DNA of 64,000 nucleotides from Chloroflexota bacterium (lineage in GTDB: Bacteria > Chloroflexota > Limnocylindria > P2-11E), in assembly GCA_027310565.1 (NCBI GenBank), contig DAIDAP010000015.1, forward strand, positions 62,001-126,000, in the 5' to 3' direction. The translations under genes and the position numbers were made by a program. The notes beneath the pieces were generated by a model that did not search any database, was not told where the DNA came from, and was given only the letters and a program-made list of their open reading frames with translations. How positions within the stretch are numbered: the stretch's first letter is position 1; the number at the start of each line of letters is the position of its first letter. This document shows, in pieces, positions 40,552 to 49,702 of the stretch.

Positions 40552-42479
40552 CGCACGGCGTGACGCGCGTCGTCGCGACGGCGGGGCACGTCGATCACGG
40601 CAAGTCCACGCTCATCACCGCGCTCACGGGCATGGATCCGGACCGCCTGCGCGAGGAGCGCGAGCGGGGCATGAGCATCGATCTCGGCTTCGCCTGGCTG
40701 GTCCTGCCGTCGGGCGCCGAGGTCGGGATCGTCGACGTGCCCGGCCACCGGGACTTCATCCGGAACATGCTGGCCGGGGTCGGCAGCGTCGACGCGGTGC
40801 TGCTCGTCGTCGCGGCGGACGAGGGCGTCCGCCCGCAGACGCGCGAGCACCTCGCGATCCTCGAGCTGCTCGGCACGTCCGGTGGCGTCGTCGCGCTCAC
40901 CAAGCGCGATCTCGTCGACGACGAGTGGGTAGCGCTCGCGCGCGCCGAGCTCGCCGCGGCGCTCGCCGCGACGCCGCTCGCGGATGCCGAGATCGTCGAG
41001 GTGAGCGCGCCGGCGCGCCGCGGCCTCGACGAGCTCGTGGCGGGGCTCGATCGCGCGCTCGGCGCGGCGCCCGCGCGAAGGGACACCGGCCGCCCGCGCC
41101 TGCCGATCGATCGCGCCTTCACCATGCCGGGGTTCGGCACCGTCGTGACCGGCACGCTCGTCGACGGGTCGCTCGCCGTGGGGGACGAGGTCGAGGTGCA
41201 GCCCGGCGGGCTGCGCGGCCGGATCCGCGGGCTGCAGACACACCGCCGGGCGCTCGACGTCGCGTCGCCCGGCAGCCGGGTCGCCGCGAACCTGACCGGC
41301 GTCGAGCGCGCCGCCCTGTCGCGCGGGATGGTGCTCGCCCGTCCGGGCACGCTCGCCGCGACCGGCGCGGTCGCGCTCCGTCTCGACGTGCTTGGAGCGG
41401 CCGGCGCGCCGCTCGCCCACGGCGACGAGGTCATGGTTCACGCGGGCACGGCGGAGACCGTCGCGCACGTCGTCGTCCTCGACGGGGACGAGATCGCGCC
41501 GGGCGCGTCGGGCTGGGCGGAGCTGCGCCTGGCCGCGCCGATCGCGGCCGTCGCCGGCGACCGCGTCGTCGTGCGGCGGCCGTCGCCGTCGGAGACCGTC
41601 GCCGGAGGCGCGATCGTCGACGCGGCGCCTGGGCGCCTGCGCGGGCGCGCGCTCCGCGAGGCGCTGGAGCGGCGCTTCGCGCCGACACCCGCGTCGCGGC
41701 TGCTCGCCTCGCTCGACGAGCCCCGCCCCGCCGCCGAGGCGGCCGCGCGCGCGGGCCTCGACGGCGGCGAGCGCGACGCCGCGGTCGCCGAGCTGGTGGC
41801 GCGCGGCGACGTGGTCGCCCTGGCCGACGCCCTGGTCGCGCGGACCTCGTTCGACGCCCTCCTCGCCCGTGCCGAGCGCGCGGTGGCGGGCACGCATCGT
41901 GCCTCGCCGCTGCGCCCCGGCGCGCCGCGGGAGGAGGTGCGCGGCGCGACCGCCCTGACGCCGAGGCGCTTCGCGGCATTCGTCGCGCGCGCGGTCGCCG
42001 AGGGACGGCTCGTCGATCGCGGCGCGGCGCTCGCGCTGCCGGGTCACACGCCGCGCCTCGAGCCGTCGCAGGAGGCGGCGTGGGCTCGCGCGCGCGAGGC
42101 CCTCGCGAGCGACGAGGCCCATCCGCTCACGCCCGAACGGCTCGCCTCGGACTACGGCCTGGATCGCGAGGTGCTGGTGGCGCTCGCCGAGCGCGGCGAC
42201 CTCGTCCGGGTCGGGACCGACGCGGTCTTCCTCCCCGGCACGGTCGCGCGCTTCGCGACGGCGGTCGTCGCCGAGCTCGGCAGCGCGCCGTCGATCACCG
42301 TCGCTCGCGCGCGTGATCTGGTGGGCTCGAGCCGCAGGCACGTCCTTCCGCTGCTCCAGCTGCTGGACGATCGCGGCATCACGCGCCGCCGGGGTGACGA
42401 ACGTATCCTCGTGCTCACGCCGGACGCGGCACGGGACCGCATCCGCGCGCTCATCGCTCAGGGGGAGGACACACCGTGA
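40548..42479 (+). CDS. selB: Selenocysteine-specific elongation factor
   Basis: SelB carries Sec-tRNA(Sec) to UGA codons marked by SECIS hairpins. 643 residues. G1 loop GHVDHGKS at 13-20, G3 DVPGHRDFI, G4-like LTKRDLVD, domain II FTMPGFGTVVTGTLVDG, and C-terminal winged helices (LTPERLASDYGLDREVLVALAERGDLVRVG; LVGSSRRHVLPLLQLLDDRGITRRRGDERIL) that would bind the SECIS element. GTG 40548 overlaps the small membrane protein gene; its stop overlaps pepA. Confidence 0.95.
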   Translation: MTHGVTRVVATAGHVDHGKSTLITALTGMDPDRLREERERGMSIDLGFAWLVLPSGAEVGIVDVPGHRDFIRNMLAGVGSVDAVLLVVAADEGVRPQTREHLAILELLGTSGGVVALTKRDLVDDEWVALARAELAAALAATPLADAEIVEVSAPARRGLDELVAGLDRALGAAPARRDTGRPRLPIDRAFTMPGFGTVVTGTLVDGSLAVGDEVEVQPGGLRGRIRGLQTHRRALDVASPGSRVAANLTGVERAALSRGMVLARPGTLAATGAVALRLDVLGAAGAPLAHGDEVMVHAGTAETVAHVVVLDGDEIAPGASGWAELRLAAPIAAVAGDRVVVRRPSPSETVAGGAIVDAAPGRLRGRALREALERRFAPTPASRLLASLDEPRPAAEAAARAGLDGGERDAAVAELVARGDVVALADALVARTSFDALLARAERAVAGTHRASPLRPGAPREEVRGATALTPRRFAAFVARAVAEGRLVDRGAALALPGHTPRLEPSQEAAWARAREALASDEAHPLTPERLASDYGLDREVLVALAERGDLVRVGTDAVFLPGTVARFATAVVAELGSAPSITVARARDLVGSSRRHVLPLLQLLDDRGITRRRGDERILVLTPDAARDRIRALIAQGEDTP

Positions 42480-43948
42480 AGATCCGTGCCGTACGTCCCG
42501 GCGCCGCGGGCGCCGTCGACGCCTTCGTCGTGCCGCTCCAGGAAGGCGGGAAGGCGCCCGCGCCGCTGCCGCGCTCCGCGCGCGCGGCGGTCGACCGCAT
42601 CGCGAAGAGCGTGCACGGCGTCACGCGGCCGTACGCCGTGACGACGCATCACGGCGACCCGCTCGTCGTGGTCGTCGGCATGGGCAAGCCCGAGGAGCTC
42701 GACGCCGAGCGCGCGCGCAACGTGGCCGCCGCCGGGATCAAGGCGCTCTGGCGCAGCGACGCGCGCCGGGTCGCGATCGTCGTGCCGGCGGGCGCCCTGG
42801 GCGAGGAGCGCGCGGCCGAGGCGACGGCCGAGGGAGCGGTCTACGCGATGTGGCGGCCCGAGACCCACCGCACCCGCGAGGCCGAGCGCCGCCTCCCGCC
42901 GCTCGACACCGTGCTCCTCCTCACCGCGAGACCGGCGACGAGGGCGATCGCGCGCGGCCAGGCGGTGGGCGAGGCGGTGAACCTGCAGCGCCGTCTGGCG
43001 AACGAGCCGGCGAACAAGATGACGCCGACGCTGCTCGCGGACGAGGCGCGCGCGGTGGCCAAGGACGCCGGCCTGCAGGTCGAGATCCTCGACGAGGCGC
43101 GGTGCCGCGAGCTGGGCATGGGGAGCTATCTCTCCGTCGCGCAGGGCAGCCATCAGCCCCCGCGCCTCATCGTCCTGCGGTACCGGGGCCGCGGCGGCGG
43201 CACGAAGGGCTTCGACGTCGCCTTCGTGGGGAAGGGGATCACCTTCGACACGGGCGGGATCTCCATCAAGCCCGCGGACAACATGCATCACATGAAGGCG
43301 GACATGACCGGCGCGGCGAGCGTCATCGCCGCGCTCGGCGCGATCGCGAAGCTGCGTCCGAAGGTGAACGTCCTGGGCGTCGCGCCGTGCACCGAGAACC
43401 TGCCCGGCGGCGGCGCGACCAAGCCCGGCGACGTGTTCACCAGCATGAGCGGGAAGACCGTCGAGGTCATCAACACCGACGCCGAGGGCCGGCTCGTGCT
43501 GATCGACGGGATCAGCTACGCGCAGCGCGAGGGCGCCAGGCGCGTCGTGGACGTCGCGACGCTCACCGGAGCGATCGGCGTGGCGCTGGGGCCGTACTTC
43601 ATCGGGCTCTTCGGGAAGCCGCGGTCGTTCGTCGACCAGGTGCACACCGTCGCGACCGCGGCGGGCGACCGCACCTGGCCGATGCCGCTCACGGACGAAT
43701 ACCGCGACGAGATCAAGGGTGAGGTGGCGGACCTGCGCAACAGCGCCGGCCGCGAGGGCGGTGCCATCAAGGCCGCGGCGTTCCTCGACGCCGCGGTCGA
43801 GGAGGGGACCGAGTGGGCCCACCTCGACATTGCCGGTGTGGACTGGTCCGATCGGGATCGGACCTACGCCCCGAAGGGCCCGCAGGGGCCGGCGGTGCGG
43901 ACGCTCGTCGCGCTCGCGGGCCACCTCGCCGACGGCGCGGTACGATAG
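42476..43948 (+). CDS. pepA: Leucyl aminopeptidase (M17)
   Basis: 490-residue cytosolic metallo-aminopeptidase. The N-terminal macro-like domain is divergent; the catalytic domain has VGKGITFDTGGISIKP, MKADMTGAASVIAAL, and the signature NTDAEGRLVLIDGISYA, which supply the two-metal ligands and the catalytic Lys/Arg. LQRRLANEPANKMTPTLLADEA precedes it. GTG start overlaps selB. It releases N-terminal residues during peptide turnover. Confidence 0.95.
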   Translation: MKIRAVRPGAAGAVDAFVVPLQEGGKAPAPLPRSARAAVDRIAKSVHGVTRPYAVTTHHGDPLVVVVGMGKPEELDAERARNVAAAGIKALWRSDARRVAIVVPAGALGEERAAEATAEGAVYAMWRPETHRTREAERRLPPLDTVLLLTARPATRAIARGQAVGEAVNLQRRLANEPANKMTPTLLADEARAVAKDAGLQVEILDEARCRELGMGSYLSVAQGSHQPPRLIVLRYRGRGGGTKGFDVAFVGKGITFDTGGISIKPADNMHHMKADMTGAASVIAALGAIAKLRPKVNVLGVAPCTENLPGGGATKPGDVFTSMSGKTVEVINTDAEGRLVLIDGISYAQREGARRVVDVATLTGAIGVALGPYFIGLFGKPRSFVDQVHTVATAAGDRTWPMPLTDEYRDEIKGEVADLRNSAGREGGAIKAAAFLDAAVEEGTEWAHLDIAGVDWSDRDRTYAPKGPQGPAVRTLVALAGHLADGAVR

Positions 43949-43960
43949 CACGGATGTTCG
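43947..43960. promoter_or_regulatory. Degenerate SOS-like box before the helicase gene
   Basis: AGCAC-GGAT-GTTCG has a good right half (GTTCG) and the same GGAT centre as the full box at 48230, but its left half deviates from CGAAC. A TATGCT -10-like hexamer follows at 43962-43967. Weak alone; notable because of the similar box at rmuC. Confidence 0.35.
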
Positions 43961-43999
43961 ATATGCTTCCGACGCCGCGATGAGCGCGGGCGGACGTCG

Positions 44000-46945
44000 G
44001 TGACCGAACAGCTCGAGTTCGGTCTCGGCGAGCCGCGGCCGGACATCCTCGCGACGCTCAGTGAGGAGCAGCGCCGTGCGGTGGAGCACGGGGCCGGTCC
44101 GCTGCTCATCGTCGCCGGCGCGGGCACCGGCAAGACGCACGTCCTCACCGCGCGCATCGTCCACCTTATCGCCGTCGGTGCCGCCCGCCCGCACGAGATC
44201 CTCGCCGTGACCTTCACCGAGAAGGCCGCGGCCGAAATGCAGGAGCGGGTCGACCTGAACACGCCGCTCGGGCTCAACGACGCCGCGATCAAGACGTTCC
44301 ACGGCTTCGGCGACGAGGTGTTCCGCGAGTTCGCGCTCGAGCTCGGGCGCTCCGGGGAGCTGCGGGTCCTCTCGACCGCCGAGCAGGTCATCTTCGTGCG
44401 AGAGCACCTCTACGACCTGCCTCTGCGCAGATACAGACCGGCCGGCGATCCGCTGCGCTACGTCCGCGCGCTCCTGGACCTCTTCGGGCGGGCGCGTGAC
44501 GAGGACGTCTCGGTCGAGGAGTACGCCGCATACGCCGCGGGGCTGCGCGCCGGAGTCGGGGAGCGGCTCGACGCGGACGTTCGCGCCGACGAGGCCGAGG
44601 CGCAGGAAGAGCTCGCCGCGGTGTACGCCGCGTACACGGCGCTCAAGGAGCGGGCCGGCGTCGTCGACTTCGGCGACCAGATCGCGCTCTGCCTCCGCCT
44701 CCTGCGCGAGCACCCCGCCGCCGCGCGGCGGCTGCAGAGCCGCTACCGCTACGTGCTGGTCGACGAGTTCCAGGACACCAACAGCGCGCAGTTCCGTCTC
44801 CTGCGCCACCTCGTCGAGCCGCATCGGAACATCACCGTCGTCGGTGACGACGATCAGTCGATCTTCGCCTGGCGCGGCGCGACGCTCGGCAACTTCGACG
44901 CCTTTCGCGACGCGTATCCCGACGCGAGCGTCGTGGCCCTGGTCGAGAACCGGCGCTCCGGACAGGGCCTCCTCGATGCCGCGTACCGGCTCATCACCAA
45001 CAATCCGGATCGCCTCGAGGTCCGGCTCGGGATCGACAAGCGGCTCGTCGGGCGGCCCGCGTCGGATGAGCCGGAGGTCGACCACCTGCAGTACGTGAGC
45101 GGCGCGGACGAGGCGGACGAGGTGGCGGGCCGCATCGCCCGAGAGGCGCTGCGCCACCGTCGGCCCTTCGGCGACTTCGCCGTGCTGGTCCGCAACAACA
45201 ACGACGCCACTCCGATCCTGAACGCGCTCGCGCGTCGGCAGATCCCGGCGCATTTCTCCGGCGGGGGACAGCTCTACGAGCGGCCGGAGATCCGCCTGCT
45301 CATCTCGTTCCTGTCGGCGGTCGCGCTCCCCGCGGACTCGCGTCACGTCTACAGCCTCGCGGTGTCGCCGCTGTACGGCTTCCCGCCGGTGGAGCTCGCG
45401 CGGGCCACCGAGGCGAGCGGGCGCCGCCAGCGCCCGCTGCGTGAGGTGTTCGAGGAGATCGCGCGAAGCGACGGAGCCTTTCCGGCCGAGGCGGTCGCGG
45501 CGGCGAAGCGCCTGGTGGAGGACCTGGCCCACTACTCGGGCCGGGCCGCCGAGCTCTCGACGTCCGAGCTGCTGTACGAGTTCCTCGACCGCTCGAAGCT
45601 CCTCGCGCGCTACCTCGAGCCGGACTCGGCGCTCGCCGAGGAGCAGGGACGGAACGTCGCCAAGTTCTTCCGCCTGGTCCATTCAGCCGCGCGCACGCTG
45701 CCGACGGACCGCGCCTCCTTCTTCGTGCCGTACCTCGAGCTCCTCCGCGAGGCGGGAGACGACCCCGTCGCCGCCGACTTCGAGGCGTCGGCCGAGCGAG
45801 TGAACGTGCTCTCGATCCACAAGGCCAAGGGGCTCGAGTTCGGCGTGGTCTTCCTGGTCCACTGCACCGACGAGCGCATGCCCGGCTCGATGCGTGGCGA
45901 GGCGCTGCCGCTTCCGGAGGGCCTCGCCAAGTCGCCGGCGCCCGACCGCGACACGCACATCGCCGAGGAGCGCCGCCTGGTGTACGTCGCGATGACGCGG
46001 GCGAAGTCCGCGTTCTTCTTCGTGAACGCGGTCGACTACGGCGGCCAGCGCGCCTTCCGCCCCAGCCGCTTCATCGGCGAGGCGCTCGGCCGCAAGCCCG
46101 AGCGGATCTCCGCGCGCCTTGCGGCATACGAGGAGCTCCAGCGCTTCCAGGCCGCTCCCGCGGAAGCCGACGCTCCGCTGCCGGCGCTCGGACCGGACGA
46201 CGTCCTCACCGTCTCCTACAGCGACATCGACGACTATCGCCGCTGCCCGCTGCTCTACCGGTTCAAGCACGTGCTGCGGATCCCGGTGCTCCCGACGCCG
46301 GCGATGATCTACGGCCTCGCGCTGCACGAGGCGGTGCGCGACTACCTCCGGCGCAAGCGCGAGGGGGAGCAGCCGACGCTGGCCGACCTGCAGGCGACCT
46401 TCCGTGCGGCCTGGCTCGCGGAGGGGTTCATCAGCCCGGAGCACGAGAGCGAGCGTTTCCAGGCCGGGCTCCGCGCCCTGGTGCGATTCCACGACGAGCA
46501 GCGCGGCTCCGCGCCTCCGGACCTCGTGGAGCAGCGCTTCTCGTTCATGCTCGGGGCCGACCGCGTCGTCGGCCGGTGGGACCGCGTCGACCAGAGCGCG
46601 TCGGGGCCCGAGGTGATCGACTACAAGTCGTCGGCCCTGGACGAGGAGGGCGACAAGCCGCAGCAGCTCGCGAACCAGGACCTCCAGCTTCGCCTGTACG
46701 CGCTGGCCTACGAGCGCATGTACGGCAAGCGACCCGCGCGTGCGTCGCTGCACTTCCTCGAGACCGGTGGCCGCGGGACGATCGAGCCCAGCGACGCCGA
46801 CATGAGCGTGGTGCGCACACTGGTGACGACCGTGGCGGCCAAGATCCGCAGACGGGAGTTCGCCGCCTCGCCGGCGAAGGGGATTCGGACGTGCCTCGAG
46901 TGCGCCTACCACCAGATCTGCCCGAGCTCGCTGACCGCCCGCTGA
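44000..46945 (+). CDS. UvrD-family helicase fused to a PD-(D/E)XK nuclease
   Basis: 981 residues. Superfamily 1A helicase motifs: [29 protein letters not shown], Ia [70 protein letters not shown] RecB-like nuclease domain follows from about residue 730, with GRWDRVDQ and EVIDYKSS as the catalytic core and a late Cys pair ([11 protein letters not shown]) that, with an earlier Cys, may hold an iron-sulfur cluster as in AddB-type nucleases. Likely role in double-strand-break repair. GTG start behind an SOS-like half box. Confidence 0.92.
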   Translation: MTEQLEFGLGEPRPDILATLSEEQRRAVEHGAGPLLIVAGAGTGKTHVLTARIVHLIAVGAARPHEILAVTFTEKAAAEMQERVDLNTPLGLNDAAIKTFHGFGDEVFREFALELGRSGELRVLSTAEQVIFVREHLYDLPLRRYRPAGDPLRYVRALLDLFGRARDEDVSVEEYAAYAAGLRAGVGERLDADVRADEAEAQEELAAVYAAYTALKERAGVVDFGDQIALCLRLLREHPAAARRLQSRYRYVLVDEFQDTNSAQFRLLRHLVEPHRNITVVGDDDQSIFAWRGATLGNFDAFRDAYPDASVVALVENRRSGQGLLDAAYRLITNNPDRLEVRLGIDKRLVGRPASDEPEVDHLQYVSGADEADEVAGRIAREALRHRRPFGDFAVLVRNNNDATPILNALARRQIPAHFSGGGQLYERPEIRLLISFLSAVALPADSRHVYSLAVSPLYGFPPVELARATEASGRRQRPLREVFEEIARSDGAFPAEAVAAAKRLVEDLAHYSGRAAELSTSELLYEFLDRSKLLARYLEPDSALAEEQGRNVAKFFRLVHSAARTLPTDRASFFVPYLELLREAGDDPVAADFEASAERVNVLSIHKAKGLEFGVVFLVHCTDERMPGSMRGEALPLPEGLAKSPAPDRDTHIAEERRLVYVAMTRAKSAFFFVNAVDYGGQRAFRPSRFIGEALGRKPERISARLAAYEELQRFQAAPAEADAPLPALGPDDVLTVSYSDIDDYRRCPLLYRFKHVLRIPVLPTPAMIYGLALHEAVRDYLRRKREGEQPTLADLQATFRAAWLAEGFISPEHESERFQAGLRALVRFHDEQRGSAPPDLVEQRFSFMLGADRVVGRWDRVDQSASGPEVIDYKSSALDEEGDKPQQLANQDLQLRLYALAYERMYGKRPARASLHFLETGGRGTIEPSDADMSVVRTLVTTVAAKIRRREFAASPAKGIRTCLECAYHQICPSSLTAR

Positions 46946-46982
46946 GGGGCCGCGTGTCGTTGCGCAGAGACACGCGCTCAGC
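46941..46982. terminator. Hairpin between convergent genes, shared by both stops
   Basis: Outer stem GCTGAG (46941-46946)/CTCAGC (46977-46982) and inner stem GCGTGTC (46952-46958)/GACACGC (46969-46975). The TGA of the helicase gene and the stop of the MFS gene on the other strand lie in opposite arms of the outer stem. No T tract follows, so it may work as a weak bidirectional terminator or 3' barrier. Confidence 0.5.
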
Positions 46983-48186
46983 GTGAAGGCGGGCGCGGGG
47001 CGCGGACGAGAAGCAGGAGGGCGAAGCTGAGGAAGATGAAGACGGCCGCGCCGACGAACGACACGCGGTACGAGTCGAGCGACGCGATGAGCACGCCGGC
47101 GACCAGGGCGCCCACCGGCTGCGAGAGCGACCATACCGCCGAGCCCAGGCCGGTCATCTCCGCCGCGCGCTCCGCGGGGACGAGGTCGACCAGTAGCGGG
47201 ACGGCGAGGGTCGTCCAGACGCCGTTCGCGAGGCCGATGACGCCCATCGCCGCGAGCGCCTGCGGGAGGGTCGCCACCTGCGACGCGGCGAGCGCGATGA
47301 GCGAGTACGCGAACAGGCCGGCGGCGAGCACCGGCTTCTTGCCGCGTCGATCGGCGATGTAGCCGGCCGGGATCGCGCCGACGATCGTCCCGGCCAGCGC
47401 CGGAAGCAGCAGCTGGAACGCCTCGCCCTCGGAGAGCCCGAGCGCGCTGACGCCGAAGCGCGTGAGGTAGGGAAGGACGCCGCCCGTGCCCATCCAGTAG
47501 AGCGACGCCGCGCCGATGTAGACGAGCAGGTCGCGATGGCCCGCGAGGTCGCGCAGATAGCCGCCGACGTCGAGGCGCAGCGGCCCGGTCGGCCGCGGCG
47601 GCGTCGCGGGCTCGCGGATGAAGACGGTGGTGATGCCGAAGGAGAGGACGAGCGCTCCCGCGACGATCGCGAAGACCAGCTCGGGCGAGCGATCCCACAG
47701 GACCAGCGCGGCGAGCGTCGCGGCGATCTGGCCGAGCATGTTGAACACCGCGAGGACGGCCCCGACGCGGCCGCGCTGGTCGATCGGGACGAGGTCGGCG
47801 AGGAGCGCCACGTAGGGGTCGACCGCGACGTTGAGGAAGAACGCGTTCACCGCGAGGACCAGCAGCATCGGCCCGATCGGCGGGAAGCCGGCGAGGTAGA
47901 GCAGCGATGCCGCGGTGAGCGCCACGCCGAGGACGAAGTACGGCCGCCGCCGCCCCCACCGGCTCCGCGTGCGGTCGGACATCGCACCCACAATTGGTTG
48001 CACGAGAGCGCCCGCGAGGGAGCGCTCCTGGGCGAGGAGACCGACCGCCCAGGGCGGGACGGCGGGATAGCGGAGCAGGTACAGACCGATGGCGCCATTG
48101 AGGAAGCTGTAGACGACGTTGGCGCCGAAGCTTCCGAACCCGAACACGACGCTCGCGCGGAAGCTGAGCGGCCGCTGCGGCGTCAC
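46978..48186 (-). CDS. MFS transporter, SLC45/GPH-like
   Basis: 402 residues with about 12 membrane segments. VQPIVGAMSDRTRSRWGRRRPYFVLG is the SLC45/glycoside-pentoside-hexuronide-type loop 2-3 signature, and a second related loop is GYIADRRGKKPVLAAG. Family members move sugars or related solutes with protons; the substrate here is unknown. GTG 48186 is chosen because the protein then begins just before the first span; the frame is open further upstream without similarity. Divergent from rmuC across a 58-base gap holding an SOS-type box. Confidence 0.85.
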   Translation of the reverse strand: MTPQRPLSFRASVVFGFGSFGANVVYSFLNGAIGLYLLRYPAVPPWAVGLLAQERSLAGALVQPIVGAMSDRTRSRWGRRRPYFVLGVALTAASLLYLAGFPPIGPMLLVLAVNAFFLNVAVDPYVALLADLVPIDQRGRVGAVLAVFNMLGQIAATLAALVLWDRSPELVFAIVAGALVLSFGITTVFIREPATPPRPTGPLRLDVGGYLRDLAGHRDLLVYIGAASLYWMGTGGVLPYLTRFGVSALGLSEGEAFQLLLPALAGTIVGAIPAGYIADRRGKKPVLAAGLFAYSLIALAASQVATLPQALAAMGVIGLANGVWTTLAVPLLVDLVPAERAAEMTGLGSAVWSLSQPVGALVAGVLIASLDSYRVSFVGAAVFIFLSFALLLLVRAPRPPSR

Positions 48187-48229
48187 GATGGCAGGTTGTA
48201 GCCGTTCCACGGACGTTGCGCGTACACTT

Positions 48230-48243
48230 CGAACGGATGTTCC
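48230..48243. promoter_or_regulatory. SOS/LexA-type box before rmuC
   Basis: CGAAC-GGAT-GTTCC matches the Gram-positive/actinobacterial LexA pattern CGAAC-N4-GTTCG at 9 of 10 half-site bases. It ends 1 base before the rmuC ATG and follows a TACACT -10-like hexamer (48223-48228), a position suited to repression. lexA itself is not in the window. Confidence 0.65.
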
Positions 48244-48244
48244 G

Positions 48245-49327
48245 ATGGGAGTAGGCGAGGGGCTCGGCGTCGCGGCGCTGGTGATCGCGGTGATCGCCGC
48301 CATCGTGGCGCTGCGGCGGCCCGCGGCGGGCCCGGCGCAGCCGGACCTCGGTCCCGCGGTCGAGCTGCTCCGCGCGAGCGTCGAGGACATGCGCTCGGCG
48401 GACCAGGCCGCGATCGCCGAGCTGCGCGCCGAGCTCCAGCGGACCCTCGGCGCGAGCGAGCAGCGGATCGTCACGCAGACCGGGACGACCCAGCGCGCTC
48501 TCACCGACCTCTCGCGCCAGCTCGGCGCGCTCGGCGAGCAGGGCACGCGCATCGCGGAGCTCGCCCGGGACATCGGCTCGCTCCACGACCTGCTGCGCGC
48601 GCCGAAGCCGCGCGGCGGATTCGGCGAGCTGATGCTCGAGCGTCTCTTGCAGGACTGCCTGCCCGCGAGCGCGTACGAGGTCCAGTACATGTACCGGGAC
48701 GGATCGCGCGTCGACGCCGTCGTCCACTACGGGAGCCGGATCGTCCCGATCGACGCGAAGTTCCCGAACGAGTCGTACACGCAGATCGCCGCGGCCCGCG
48801 ACGACGCCGAGCGGCGCGCGCGCCGGCGCGCCTTCCTGCAGCAGGTGCGGCGGCACGTCGACGCGGTGGCGCGCTACGTCGCCCCGCAGGAGGGGACCAT
48901 CGACTATTCCTTCATGTACCTCCCGTCGGAGGCGATCTACCAGGAGCTCACGCTCGGCGACGGCGCGCCGGACGAGCCGGACGTCCTCGCGTACTGCGCC
49001 GAGCGCCACGTCATCCCCGCCTCGCCGAACACGCTGCTCGCGTACCTGCAGGTCGTCGCGCTCGGTGTGCGCGGGCTCGCCATGCAGGAGCGGACGCGCG
49101 AGCTGCAGCAGGGGATCGCGCAGGTGCGCCGCGAGTTCGAGCGGTTCGTCCAGCTCCACGACCAGCTCGGCCACCACCTCGAGAACGCGACGAAGAAGTT
49201 CGACGAGACCGAGCGCGCCCTCGCCCGCGCCTCCGGCGCGATCGAGGGTCTGTCGCAGGTGCCGATCGCCGCGGGCGGCGAGCAGGCGACGCTGCCGCTC
49301 GCGCTCACGGACGACGACCGCGGGTGA
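48245..49327 (+). CDS. rmuC: DNA recombination protein RmuC
   Basis: 360 residues. One N-terminal hydrophobic segment (GVAALVIAVIAAIVAL), a long coiled coil (residues about 30-110), then the RmuC nuclease-like domain: RGGFGELMLERLLQDCLP, VDAVVHYGSRIVPIDAKFPNESY and FMYLPSEAIYQEL. RmuC limits recombination between inverted repeats in E. coli. ATG 48245 is chosen because the upstream frame crosses the SOS-type box and divergent promoter. GTGA overlap with the next gene. Confidence 0.9.
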   Translation: MGVGEGLGVAALVIAVIAAIVALRRPAAGPAQPDLGPAVELLRASVEDMRSADQAAIAELRAELQRTLGASEQRIVTQTGTTQRALTDLSRQLGALGEQGTRIAELARDIGSLHDLLRAPKPRGGFGELMLERLLQDCLPASAYEVQYMYRDGSRVDAVVHYGSRIVPIDAKFPNESYTQIAAARDDAERRARRRAFLQQVRRHVDAVARYVAPQEGTIDYSFMYLPSEAIYQELTLGDGAPDEPDVLAYCAERHVIPASPNTLLAYLQVVALGVRGLAMQERTRELQQGIAQVRREFERFVQLHDQLGHHLENATKKFDETERALARASGAIEGLSQVPIAAGGEQATLPLALTDDDRG

Positions 49328-49689
49328 CGGCCGGGGCGCGACGCTCTCTGCGCCCGCTCGCGGTCCTCTTCCTCGTCGCCGTCGCGCTGGCCGCGGGCCT
49401 GGTGCTCGCGCGCGATCCGGAGGAGCCGCTCGCGGTCGTCGGGGTGATCGCGGCGATCGCGGTCGCGGCCGGTGCCGCCGCCGCGATGCCGCTCCTGGGC
49501 GGCGCGCGAACGCGCCGCGAGCGTCGTGCGGCGCTGCGGCGCGCGGTCCTGGTCGCCGCGGCCGTCGCGCTGCTGCTCGCGCTGCGCGTCGTCGACGGGC
49601 TCTCCGTCATCACGGGTGGCTTCGTCGTCCTCGCCATCGTCGCCGCCGAGGCGGTCCTCGTCGCGCGCCCGGGCACGCCTTCGCGCTAA
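49324..49689 (+). CDS. Membrane protein of unknown function
   Basis: 121 residues with four hydrophobic segments (LAVLFLVAVALAAGLVL; LAVVGVIAAIAVAAGAAAAMPLL; AVLVAAAVALLLALRVVDGL; GFVVLAIVAAEAVLVA) separated by an Arg-rich loop. No family recognised. GTG start overlaps rmuC, so both are co-translated. Confidence 0.7.
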   Translation: MTAGARRSLRPLAVLFLVAVALAAGLVLARDPEEPLAVVGVIAAIAVAAGAAAAMPLLGGARTRRERRAALRRAVLVAAAVALLLALRVVDGLSVITGGFVVLAIVAAEAVLVARPGTPSR

Positions 49690-49702
49690 CCTCGGGACGC
49701 GG

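Noticed and set aside
45683-49177. A 1164-codon minus-strand frame over the helicase, MFS and rmuC genes
   Set aside because: It is a shadow frame: repetitive Arg/Leu/Glu composition, no domain, and it runs antisense to genes with full motif sets.
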